Below are positions 19,844-27,620 of a stretch of DNA of 64,000 nucleotides, piece by piece (the stretch's first letter is position 1; every line of letters begins with the position of its first letter). Position numbers and translations under genes: made by a program. This stretch comes from Burkholderiaceae bacterium 16 (GTDB lineage: Bacteria; Pseudomonadota; Gammaproteobacteria; Burkholderiales; Burkholderiaceae). Below the pieces are notes generated by a model. The model was not told the DNA's origin and did not search any database. It worked only from the letters and a program-made list of their open reading frames with translations. Location of the stretch: positions 36,212 to 100,211 of the forward strand of contig JYOD01000124.1 in NCBI GenBank assembly GCA_000955785.1, in the 5' to 3' direction.

Positions 19844-20728
19844 TTACTTCGACGCGTTGGCCATGTAGTCGACCGCGGCGATCACGTCGGCGTCCGGGCC
19901 GGCGTAGCCGCCCTTCGGCGGCATCACGCCCTTGCCCTTCAGGGCGAAGGCGTGAACGGCGTCCATGCCTTCCTTCAGGCGCGGCGCCCAGGCAGCCTTG
20001 TCGCCCAGCTTCGGCGCGCCGGCAACACCGGCGGCGTGGCAGGCGGCGCAGACCTGGTCGTAGACCTTCTTGCCCACTTCGGCGGAAGCCGGCGCTGCTG
20101 CAGCAGCCGGCGCAGCAGCCGGTGCGGCAGCAGCAGCGGGAGCTGCCGGGGCTGCTGCGGCGGCAGGCGCGGCAGCGGCATCCGAGGCAGCGGCGGTAGC
20201 CGGAGCGGCGGCAGCGGGCGCTGCGGGTTCCGGGAACTTGGCACCGCCGGCGTCGGCCATGTAGACCACGGCACGGCCCAGTTCGTAGTCGCTGTAATCG
20301 TCGGCGGTGGTGCCGGCGCGGGCTTGCATGGCGCCCTTGCCGTGCAGCACGGAGTTCAGCAGGCCGGTGAAGCCCTGGCCGATACGCGGAGCCCAGTCGC
20401 CGGCGGTGCCGTACTTGGGCGCACCGGCAGCACCGGTGGCATGGCAGGCGGCGCAGACTTCCTTGTAGACCTGTTCGCCCGTCTTATAGACGCGCGCTGC
20501 ATTCGGATCCTTCAGTTCGAGCGAGGCGACCGGCTTGATGCGGTCATTGACGGCTTCCACGGTAGCGGTGGAGCCCGCGCCTTCCTTGGCGCCGTGTCCG
20601 ACAAAATTGACCAGCAGGATGATCACGATGATTGGCACCAGGAAGGCGGCAATCACCACAGCGATCAGCTGCTTGGGGGTCTTGATGGGAGACTCGTGTT
20701 CGTCGTGTGCGTTGTGGACGTCGCTCAT
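19844..20728 (-). CDS. Membrane-anchored diheme cytochrome c (cytochrome c5-like domains)
   Basis: The protein has 294 residues. A short cytosolic start is followed by one membrane helix (about 21-42, LIAVVIAAFLVPIIVIILLV) that anchors two periplasmic heme domains. Heme motifs CAACH are at 92-96 and 227-231, each followed by a GAPK and WAPR pattern typical of cytochrome c5/c555-like domains; the second ends in a MPPKGG methionine ligand segment. An Ala/Pro-rich linker (about 168-215) separates the domains. Such proteins carry electrons to terminal oxidases. ATG 20728 is used rather than TTG 20734. It faces hemN across a shared terminator. Confidence 0.93.
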   Translation of the reverse strand: MSDVHNAHDEHESPIKTPKQLIAVVIAAFLVPIIVIILLVNFVGHGAKEGAGSTATVEAVNDRIKPVASLELKDPNAARVYKTGEQVYKEVCAACHATGAAGAPKYGTAGDWAPRIGQGFTGLLNSVLHGKGAMQARAGTTADDYSDYELGRAVVYMADAGGAKFPEPAAPAAAAPATAAASDAAAAPAAAAAPAAPAAAAAPAAAPAAAAAPASAEVGKKVYDQVCAACHAAGVAGAPKLGDKAAWAPRLKEGMDAVHAFALKGKGVMPPKGGYAGPDADVIAAVDYMANASK

Positions 20729-20797
20729 ACTCAACTCTCAATTTGCAGGAAACCTGTGGCCGCTCGCGATCGGCTGCTTATGTGGCCGCTTGCTCGG

Positions 20798-20820
20798 TGG
20801 CCAATTCCCCCTGGCCAATT
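20798..20820 (-). promoter_or_regulatory. Direct repeat upstream of the cytochrome gene
   Basis: TGGCCAATT occurs twice (20798-20806 and 20812-20820), 14 bases apart start to start, about 70 bases upstream of the cytochrome start codon. On the transcribed strand it reads AATTGGCCA twice. It could bind a regulator, but I know no matching factor. Confidence 0.25.
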
Positions 20821-21115
20821 GCGTGCATCGGACTGTTATCCGGCGTCAACTGTCCCCAACGGGGCCAGCCAGCAGGGTGCGCCACCGCTGTCCACTGACC
20901 TGATGTGGACGCTGCGCAGCCCCGTTTTTGCACAAATAACTCGCGATTATAGCCTCAAAGGCCTATGGCATGAGGCAAAAGCGGCTTGGAAGAGACGTCG
21001 CCACGCCACCCTGATTGAGCCAGACATGGACGTCCGCGGACAAACACGGTATCCTATGCGACTTTCCGGCAGCGGCACTCACGCGCTGCCAGCGAAGTAC
21101 CGCGTCATACCCTGT

Positions 21116-21191
21116 GCGCCCGTAGCTCAATGGATAGAGTACTGCCCTCCGAAGGCAGGGGTTGCTGGTTCGATCCCAGCCGGGCGCACCA
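21116..21191 (+). tRNA. tRNA-Arg (anticodon CCG), CCA encoded
   Basis: The 76-base gene folds as a standard cloverleaf. The acceptor stem is GCGCCCG (21116-21122) with CGGGCGC (21181-21187), then A and the encoded CCA. The D arm contains AGCTCAATGGATAGAGT, and the anticodon stem CTGCC/GGCAG closes the loop CTCCGAA with anticodon CCG at 21149-21151. The T arm is GCTGGTTCGATCCCAGC. Downstream sequence is less gene-dense than upstream, and tRNA 3' ends are common insertion points. Confidence 0.97.
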
Positions 21192-21426
21192 ATTCCACCT
21201 GGCAGTTGCTGCCACGGCAATGCTGTGGCGTTAAGCATTAAATGGCCGAGATGACGGCTTATGCTTACGCCCGGTGACCTATGAGGCCACCGGAAACGCG
21301 CCAACTCTCCACTGATTGGCTCCCGAAGAGGTGTCTTCGTCCCGCGCGAGCCAGTACGCCCCGCGGGCCTCGCGCCAGCCCAGACAAATCCCCATGTTCG
21401 ACAGATCGACCACAACTCTCCGGCGA

Positions 21427-21468
21427 GTAGGCGACTGTCCCCGTTTCGTAGGCGACTGTCCCCGTTTC
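21427..21468. repeat. Perfect tandem duplication of a 21-bp unit downstream of tRNA-Arg
   Basis: GTAGGCGACTGTCCCCGTTTC is present twice head to tail with no gap. The complementary GGGGACAG core resembles short repeats often seen near mobile or rearranged DNA. The whole stretch 21192-21598 between the tRNA and the next gene (about 400 bases) holds no gene I can support, no integrase and no obvious copy of the tRNA 3' end. Confidence 0.7.
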
Positions 21469-21598
21469 ACAATATCTCGATGAGCTTGGCGGTAGGAGTC
21501 CAACTTAGCCCGGGTGCGATCGGCTGTTTCCGCGCGCCTCGCTTTGGCACGAGCGCAATCGATCGATCCGGCCGGGAAATCTGGCCCTCACTGCATTG

Positions 21599-22531
21599 CT
21601 ATTCCGTCGGCTCTGGCGTCGCCTTGATGATCTCCTCCAGTTGTTCGCTCATTGGAATGCCCAGCCGCTCACCGGTCGGCAGCCGGTTCAGGAACCACTG
21701 CTTGTACAGGCGATCGAGTTCGCCCGACGTGCCCAGCTTGCGCACGGCCTTGTCGACGACGGCGGCGAATTCCGGGTCGCCCTTGCGCAGCATGATGCCG
21801 TAGGGGTCGTAGGAGAGAAACTCGCGGGTAACGTCGTACTGGCTGCGCGTGCCGTATTTGGCCAGGAAGCCATACAGCAGAATATCGTCGCCCGCATAGG
21901 CGTCGGCGCCGCGATGCCGCAGGACCTCGAAAGCGTCGACATGGTCGCGAGCGCGGATGATCTTCAGGCCGAGATTGAAGCGCGTGGACAATTGCTCGAT
22001 GGCCTCCACGTTGGTCGTGCCAGCCGTAGCAACCACCGTCTTGCCCTTCAGGTCGCGGAATGACTTGATCGGCGAACCGTGCGGCACCATCAGTTTGGTC
22101 CCCGCCAGGAAGATCACGGGCGAGAACGCGACGCGCTGTTGCCGCTCGGCGTTGCGTGTCGTGGAGCCGCACTCCAGATCGATCTTGCCGGAAACAATCG
22201 CATCGAAGCGGCTCTCGGACGTCACCGGCACCCACTTGATCGTCAGGTCGCGACCGACCTCTTCCCCCGCAGCCTCGACGATCGACGCGCAGATGTCGAT
22301 CGAATACCCGATCGGCCTGCCGATCTGGTTCAGGTAGGAAAACGGCAATGAGGATTCCCGGTAGCCGATGATGAGAGCACCCGTATCCCTTGCCTTCTTC
22401 AAAGTTCCGGACAGCGCGAAAGGCTCCTGCGCCCCGACGGAGGCGGCAGCTGCCGCCAGGCACATGGCCATCGAGATCCGCAGCACCATATGGCCGGGCC
22501 GGGCTCGCCGGCGTGCTTGTTGGGAGTGCAT
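21599..22531 (-). CDS. Glutamate/aspartate-type periplasmic amino-acid-binding protein
   Basis: A 310-residue GltI/AatJ-like solute-binding protein. A basic N-terminus and signal (MVLRISMAMCLAAAAASVGAQ) precede the binding fold GTLKKARDTGALIIGYRESSLPFSYL, followed by GYSIDICASIVEA, VSGKIDLECGSTTRN and the GKTVVATAGTTNVEAIEQL ligand-binding segment. AGGA lies seven bases before ATG 22531. It is 32 bases downstream of a DAACS symporter on the same strand. There is no ABC permease or ATPase gene in the window, so it may work with a transporter encoded elsewhere. Confidence 0.88.
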   Translation of the reverse strand: MHSQQARRRARPGHMVLRISMAMCLAAAAASVGAQEPFALSGTLKKARDTGALIIGYRESSLPFSYLNQIGRPIGYSIDICASIVEAAGEEVGRDLTIKWVPVTSESRFDAIVSGKIDLECGSTTRNAERQQRVAFSPVIFLAGTKLMVPHGSPIKSFRDLKGKTVVATAGTTNVEAIEQLSTRFNLGLKIIRARDHVDAFEVLRHRGADAYAGDDILLYGFLAKYGTRSQYDVTREFLSYDPYGIMLRKGDPEFAAVVDKAVRKLGTSGELDRLYKQWFLNRLPTGERLGIPMSEQLEEIIKATPEPTE

Positions 22532-22563
22532 GCGTTGGTCCTGGGTGTCGCGCGCCGTGCCAC

Positions 22564-23877
22564 TTACGCTTGCGCGGCGTCTGGCTTGTGCAAGGGCACC
22601 GCCCCGTCGGCGGTATCGCTTTCGTCTCCCTCGTCTAACGTGGGTCCGCTCGACAACTGACCTTCCCATTTGGCCACCACGGCTGCCGCAATCGAATTCC
22701 CCACCGCGTTGGTGGCCGAGCGGCCCATGTCCAGGAATTGGTCCACCCCCATGATCAGCAGCAGGCCGGCCTCTGGCAGGCTGAACTGGTTCAGCGTGGC
22801 CGCGATGACCACTAGCGATGCGCGCGGCACGCCGGCCATGCCTTTCGAGGTCAGCATCAGCAGCAAAAGCATGGTGATCTGGGTGCCCAAGGGCAGGTGG
22901 ACGTCGTAGGCCTGCGAGATGAACAGTACGGCGAACGTGCAGTACATCATCGATCCGTCCAGGTTGAAGGAGTAGCCCATTGGCAGCACGAAACTCGAAA
23001 TCTTGCGGTCGACACCGAATTTGTCGAGGGCTTCCAGCAGCTTGGGATAGGCGGCTTCCGAGCTTGCGGTCGAGAATGCCAGCAGGAACGGCTCGCGAAT
23101 CAGGCGGATCAGCACCAGGGCCCGCTTGCCCAGGAACGCGATCCCCGCCAGGACGAGCAGTGACCACAGCACCAGCAAGGACAAGTAGAAGCCGCCCATG
23201 AACTTGGCAAACGTCACGAGGATCGCCAGGCCTTGCGTGGTGATAGTCGACGCGATGGCGGCAAACACGGCCGCCGGCGCCAGCCACATCACCGCACTCG
23301 TGATCTTCAGCATCACCTGGACCAGATCCTCGATGACGCCGGCCATGCGCTTGCCCTTTTCGCCAAGCGTCGACAGCGCGGTCCCGAAGAAGATCGAGAA
23401 GACCAGGATCTGCAGGATTTCGTTGTTTGCCATGGCCTCCGCCGCAGAGCGGGGAACCAGGTGGGTGACGAAGTCCTTCAGTGTGAAGGCATTGGTTTTG
23501 AGGCTGGTGGTGGTGCCAACCTCGGGCAAAGGCAGTCCGAGGTTGTGCCCCGGTTGCAGCATCGTTGCCATGATCAGGCCGAGGGTCAGCGAGACGAGCG
23601 ATGCGGTGATGAACCAACCCATCGCCTTGACGCCGACGCGACCCACAGTGCTGGCATCACCCATATGCGCGATGCCCATCACCAGCGTCGAGAAGACCAG
23701 CGGGGCGATGATCATCTTGATTAGTCGCAGGAAGACATCGGTGATGATCGAGAAATAGCCGGCAACGTCCTTCGCGGCCTTGGGATCCGGGAAGGCAATA
23801 TTGCAGGCGTAGCCGACCACGCCGCCAAGTACCATCGCGATGACGATGTAGGTGGTGATATGGAGATGTTTTCCCAT
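22564..23877 (-). CDS. Dicarboxylate/amino acid:cation symporter (DAACS family, DctA/GltP-like)
   Basis: The protein has 437 residues and about eight hydrophobic helices plus two re-entrant loops. Family signatures are the serine-rich hairpin FSTASSEAAYPKLL, the NLDGSMMY motif in GYSFNLDGSMMY, the second hairpin SKGMAGVPRASLVV, and GVDQFLDMGRSATNAVGN. It should couple uptake of C4-dicarboxylates or acidic amino acids to protons or sodium. The SKGMAGVPRA wording leans to the GltP/GltT side. It is the first gene of a pair with the glutamate/aspartate-type binding protein. ATG 23877 starts MGKHLHITTY. Confidence 0.92.
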   Translation of the reverse strand: MGKHLHITTYIVIAMVLGGVVGYACNIAFPDPKAAKDVAGYFSIITDVFLRLIKMIIAPLVFSTLVMGIAHMGDASTVGRVGVKAMGWFITASLVSLTLGLIMATMLQPGHNLGLPLPEVGTTTSLKTNAFTLKDFVTHLVPRSAAEAMANNEILQILVFSIFFGTALSTLGEKGKRMAGVIEDLVQVMLKITSAVMWLAPAAVFAAIASTITTQGLAILVTFAKFMGGFYLSLLVLWSLLVLAGIAFLGKRALVLIRLIREPFLLAFSTASSEAAYPKLLEALDKFGVDRKISSFVLPMGYSFNLDGSMMYCTFAVLFISQAYDVHLPLGTQITMLLLLMLTSKGMAGVPRASLVVIAATLNQFSLPEAGLLLIMGVDQFLDMGRSATNAVGNSIAAAVVAKWEGQLSSGPTLDEGDESDTADGAVPLHKPDAAQA

Positions 23878-24593
23878 GGCCAGCCCCTGGCGGTTGCAGA
23901 GCGATCTTGTGCATGGCAGGCGCTGGCCGTTCGCCCCGCATTTCGACCTGGCTGACTCGGCACTGACCACGTGCTTGATGCGACTCTTCAGCGGCGGGAA
24001 TTGGTCCGTAATTCGGTTCCGGCTACTCGAAATGCGGTGGTCTGCACGTAAGTAACGATAGGCGCTCGCACCGACGATGTGCAAGCCAGAGATCATGTGC
24101 CAGATAACAAAACTGGCGCGGCAGGTATCCCAATGCGCCGCATGCCGTCTGGCCCTTGCCAATCCCTCCTCTCACGCATCCGGGCTCCATGCCAGATGCC
24201 CGGATCGGCCGAACGCTGGTGCACGGCAAGCCTCCAGCGCGATCGGACACGTCATGCCGCGGGGAAATCAAGGCGTTAGCGCATTGCGCCACTCGGGGAT
24301 ACGCAATACGCCGGAAAGTCCGGCGGGCCCATCCCTGGGCGGCCAGCGCTGCCATCCCGTTGACCTGGATCAACCCGGCCCCCCGTCTGTCTCCTAATCT
24401 TTCACATGGATATCGAAATCCGGTGGATTCCCGATCAGGGCAGTCTGAAATGCCTTCGCGGGACTACGGAGTGCCATTGACCTTCTCGGCCTACAGCCAG
24501 GGGCGGTGCGATGCGATGGCTTGCGAGCGTTAGCGGGTATTGAATGCCACCCACCACGGTACCTTTGATTTGCGGATTCCTGAGGAGAACAGG
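23878..24593. other. 716-base region without a supportable gene
   Basis: The region lies between the divergent symporter gene (minus) and the small exported-protein gene (plus). Several short open frames occur on both strands, but they lack Shine-Dalgarno sites, family motifs and protein-like composition. I see no RNA gene, insertion-sequence end or strong terminator. It must contain promoters for both flanking units; I cannot place them reliably. Confidence 0.5.
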
Positions 24594-24983
24594 ATGATCA
24601 TGCATCTGAATTTGCGCACTGTGATGGCAGCGGTGTGCACGACGCTGGCGATCGCATCGGGCCCTGTCCGTGGCGACGAAATCCCGCTGATCACCGGCCA
24701 GCATTGGATCGAGTCATCGGAGCAGGCGAAGAAGGCTTACCTCATTGGCATCGCCAATGTCATCCAGGTTGATATCGCGTATCGGGCTCAGGTGGGCAAT
24801 TCACCACCCGACACGCAAAGCGTCATTCCTCGCCTGGCGAAGGGGCTGCAGGGCCAGACACTCGAAACGGTGCGGGAAGGACTGGATCGGTGGTACGCCA
24901 CGCACTCCGATCGGCTTCAGCGGCCGGTTATCGAAACGATCTGGTTCGAAATGGTCGTTCCCGGACTTCAGCGCAACAAGTAG
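24594..24983 (+). CDS. Small exported protein, first gene of the DUF2252 cluster
   Basis: The protein has 129 residues. A signal peptide (LNLRTVMAAVCTTLAIASGPVRG) precedes a mature part of about 105 residues. That part contains QHWIESSEQAKKAYLIGIANVIQ, predicted helical, and a C-terminal ETVREGLDRWYATHSDRLQRPVIETIW segment. GAGGAG sits six bases before ATG 24594. I do not recognise a named family; the W-x-YLIGIAN layout is vaguely like small periplasmic immunity-type proteins, but without their cysteines. It is followed after nine bases by a glycine-zipper lipoprotein and then a DUF2252 protein, suggesting an operon. Confidence 0.7.
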   Translation: MIMHLNLRTVMAAVCTTLAIASGPVRGDEIPLITGQHWIESSEQAKKAYLIGIANVIQVDIAYRAQVGNSPPDTQSVIPRLAKGLQGQTLETVREGLDRWYATHSDRLQRPVIETIWFEMVVPGLQRNK

Positions 24984-24992
24984 GTGAAACGC

Positions 24993-25217
24993 ATGAAATC
25001 ACTCGGACTGATCGGTGCAACGCTTGCCCTCGTCGGCATTGTCGGGTGCACGAACATGACGCCGCAACAACAAGGGACGATGTCCGGCGCGGGCGTGGGC
25101 GCGTTGGCCGGCGCAGGCATTGCTGCCATCGCGGGCGGGAGCGCCTGGACCGGTGCCGCGGTAGGCGCTGTCGCTGGCGGTGTCGCGGGCAACATCAAGG
25201 GAGGCAAGCAGCAGTAA
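24993..25217 (+). CDS. Glycine-zipper lipoprotein
   Basis: A 74-residue lipoprotein. The signal MKSLGLIGATLALVGIVGC ends in a lipobox with Cys19, and the mature chain is a glycine-zipper repeat (GAGVGALAGAGIAAIAGG, AVGAVAGGVAGNIKGG), the type found in osmotically induced or 17-kDa-antigen-like outer membrane lipoproteins. ATG 24993 has AGGTGA upstream; a GTG at 24984 directly after the previous stop is an alternative. It lies in the middle of a three-gene cluster with a small exported protein and a DUF2252 protein. Confidence 0.8.
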   Translation: MKSLGLIGATLALVGIVGCTNMTPQQQGTMSGAGVGALAGAGIAAIAGGSAWTGAAVGAVAGGVAGNIKGGKQQ

Positions 25218-25329
25218 GACGCGTCCGGCGCTTCGCCGCAAGATCTGGCGCGGAGACTTGCCTCACCCTCCGGCCTTGGCCTGTCGCGCGCGAGGCAGCT
25301 GGCGCAAACCTGACGATGGGGAATGCCAC

Positions 25330-26751
25330 ATGTCCAAGAATACGAAGGGAAGGAGCGAAAGTGCCGCGCCTCAAACCGGGACGCCTTACTTGTCGGCTGA
25401 TGAACGCGCCGCTAAAGGGCGGGCACTGCGCGACACGGTGCCGCGCGCATCGCACGCTGGATGGACGCCGCCCAAGGATCGCCGCGACCCGGTTGAACTC
25501 CTGATCGAATCCAATGAGGGCCGCATCCTGAGCCTGACCCCGATACGCTTCGGGCGCATGGCGGCTTCGCCATTCGCGTTCTATCGTGGCGCGGCCGTAC
25601 TGATGGCAGCCGACCTTGCCGGCACCCCGACGAGCGGGATCCGGGTGCAGGCGTGCGGCGATGCGCACCTGATGAACTTTGGCGGCTTCGCGACGCCCGA
25701 GCGCAACGTGATCTTCGACGTCAACGATCTCGACGAGACGCTGCCGGCCCCTTTTGAGTGGGACCTCAAGCGGCTTGCGGCCAGTGTGGTCGTGGCGGCG
25801 CAACATCTGGAGCTTCCCCGCAGCGACGCGGGACGCGTGGCAACGGATCTCGTGCGCGAATACCGCGAGCGGATGGACAATTTCGCCGGGATGCGGGCGC
25901 TCGATGTCTGGTACAACAGGATCGACCTGCAAAAGTATGAAGACCGGACGGGCAATCCGGCTGTGGTGGCAGCGGCTCGCAAGCGGTTGGAGGAGCGGCT
26001 CGAATCAGAGCGGCGCAAGACGGTGCCTGACCATCTGTATCCGAAGCTCGTCTCGGAGCAAGGGGTCAAGCCCAGGATCAAGGACGAACCCCCCCTGATT
26101 TTCCATCCGACGGAAGAACAGGCTCCCGGTCTCGAGTCCGGGTACGAGGAATCCATTGCCTCGTATCGGGAGAGCTTGCCCGAGCATGTCCGGACACTGT
26201 TCGACCGCTTCCACTACGTGGACCTGGCTCTCAAGGTCGTCGGCGTGGGAAGCGTTGGCACGATGTGCGCCGTGGGACTGTTCATGGCGGCGGACAACGA
26301 CCCGTTGTTCCTGCAAGTGAAGGAGGCGAAGGCCTCCGTGCTCGAGCCCTATGCGGGCAAGAGCCTGCACTCCAATCATGGCCAGCGCGTCATCGTGGGA
26401 CAGCGCCTCATGCAGTCGGCCAGCGATGTGTTCCTTGGATGGACCCGAGGCGTGAACGGCCGCGAATTCTATGTCCGCCAGCTTCGCGACATGAAGTTGT
26501 CCGCGGTCATCGAGGACTGGGATACAGGGTTGTTGCGGCAATACGCGCGGATGTGCGCGCATGCCCTGGCGCGCGCGCATGCCCGCTCCGGCGATGCTGC
26601 GGTGATCGCCGGATACATGGGCTCCGGGCAATCCTTCGACGACGCTGTGGGCGAGTTTGCGACGGAGTATGCCTCCCAGAACCGAAGCGATTATCGGGCG
26701 TTCCTCAGTGCAATCAGAGAGGGCCGGATCCCGGTGATGGTCGAGGACTAG
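25330..26751 (+). CDS. DUF2252 family protein (kinase-like fold)
   Basis: The protein has 473 residues. Family blocks are the start DRRDPVELLIESNEGRILSLTPIRFGRM, then FAFYRGAAVLMAADLA, VQACGDAHLMNFGGFATPERN, FDVNDLDETLPAPFEWDLKRLAASV and a late KLSAVIEDWDTGLLRQYARMCAHALARAHARSGD. The CGDAHLxNFG and FDVNDLDE motifs resemble the catalytic HxDxxxxN and DxD segments of aminoglycoside-phosphotransferase-like kinases, so a small-molecule kinase is possible but unproven. It ends the cluster started at 24594; the gap before it is 112 bases, so it may have its own promoter. Confidence 0.88.
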   Translation: MSKNTKGRSESAAPQTGTPYLSADERAAKGRALRDTVPRASHAGWTPPKDRRDPVELLIESNEGRILSLTPIRFGRMAASPFAFYRGAAVLMAADLAGTPTSGIRVQACGDAHLMNFGGFATPERNVIFDVNDLDETLPAPFEWDLKRLAASVVVAAQHLELPRSDAGRVATDLVREYRERMDNFAGMRALDVWYNRIDLQKYEDRTGNPAVVAAARKRLEERLESERRKTVPDHLYPKLVSEQGVKPRIKDEPPLIFHPTEEQAPGLESGYEESIASYRESLPEHVRTLFDRFHYVDLALKVVGVGSVGTMCAVGLFMAADNDPLFLQVKEAKASVLEPYAGKSLHSNHGQRVIVGQRLMQSASDVFLGWTRGVNGREFYVRQLRDMKLSAVIEDWDTGLLRQYARMCAHALARAHARSGDAAVIAGYMGSGQSFDDAVGEFATEYASQNRSDYRAFLSAIREGRIPVMVED

Positions 26752-26807
26752 GCAGGAACGCTGCCGGGGTTTTCCGGGGAGATGCTCACGGCGTGGAGAG
26801 GCCCACA

Positions 26808-27160
26808 ATGAACGCTCGCGTCTCGGAGCCCCGGCGACGCTCGGGATTCGCCTCTGACTACGCAAGACTTCTCGCTCGTCCTGGGTGGGCCACTCTTCCA
26901 GCTTCTGCGTAAGGCACACCTGGCCGATGATGCGCTGCACCTGGTGCACCAGCGCATCATCGTCATGTCCTTGTTTGCCTGGCTAGCGCTCCTGGTGCTG
27001 TCAGGGGCTGAGGGGCAGCTGTTGGGCGGGCGAGCGACCTTGCCTTTTCTGCTGGACATCGAAGCGCATGCGCGCTTCCTGCTGGTGATGCCGCTGTTGA
27101 TTGCTTCGGAGCTGGTGGTGCACCTTCGCATGCGGCCGGTGGCGAGGCTTGCTGCCGCCG
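26808..27160 (+). pseudogene. Truncated and frameshifted multi-helix membrane protein gene
   Basis: The plus-strand frame with codons starting at 26812 reads DFSLVLGGPLFQLLRKA, HLADDALHLVHQRIIVM, then membrane helices SLFAWLALLVLSG and LLVMPLLIASELVVHLRMRP, protein-like throughout. It has no usable start codon in frame before 26944. The only plausible upstream ATG (26808) is in a different frame and stops at about 26912. The frame also loses sense at about 27140, where a Crp-like remnant begins in another frame. The gene has lost a proper start and most of its C-terminus. Confidence 0.7.
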
Positions 27161-27601
27161 GCCTGGTTTGGCGAGGTGTCGCTGCTGGATCGCTTGCCCC
27201 GGGCGCATAGCGCGATAGCGCTGGCCGACTCTGCGTTGCTGTCGGTCAGCGTCGAAAAATTCGATGCCCTGATGCAGCGCAGTGCGTTCGCGCAGGCCAT
27301 TGCCGCACTGCTGGCGGCGCGTTTGCGGCTGGCCTATGGGCTGATGGGAGATTCGGCGCTGCAAGGCACGCGCGAGCGCATCGGCCGGCGCCTGGCGTTG
27401 CTGGCGCACGGTGACGTGACGCAATCGGCCAGCAGCCGCGACAGCGTCAGCACCTCCCAGGAGAACCTGGCCATGATGCTGGGTATCAGCCGGCCGACGC
27501 TCAATAAGGAGTTGCAAGCCCTGGCCAGGCTCGGCGCAATCAGCTTGCGCTATGGCCGCATTGAGATCCTCGACATGCAGTTGCTGCAAGGGAAATACTG
27601 A
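27155..27601 (+). pseudogene. 3' remnant of a Crp/Fnr-family regulator gene
   Basis: From 27164 the frame reads WFGEVSLLDRLPRAHSAIAL, the second half of a cyclic-nucleotide-binding-like sensor domain. A dimerisation helix follows (AQAIAALLAARLRLAYGLM), then a complete winged-helix domain with TSQENLAMMLGISRPTLNKELQALARLGAISLRYGRIEI. The first half of the sensor domain is missing, and its place is taken by a fragment of an unrelated membrane protein in another frame. An open frame from 27101 could make a hybrid peptide, but with no Shine-Dalgarno site and a non-native N-terminus. I call it a deletion remnant. Confidence 0.75.
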
Positions 27602-27620
27602 GTCCGAAGGAACGCCCTTT

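Noticed and set aside
21279..21503. A short minus-strand frame through the 21-bp repeat
   Set aside because: The N-terminal part only translates the repeat (KRGQSPT twice) and the rest has no recognisable domain or start signal, so I treat the region as non-coding.
24023..24373. A minus-strand frame upstream of the symporter gene
   Set aside because: It lacks a Shine-Dalgarno site and protein-like composition. The interval is more likely the promoter region of two divergent units.
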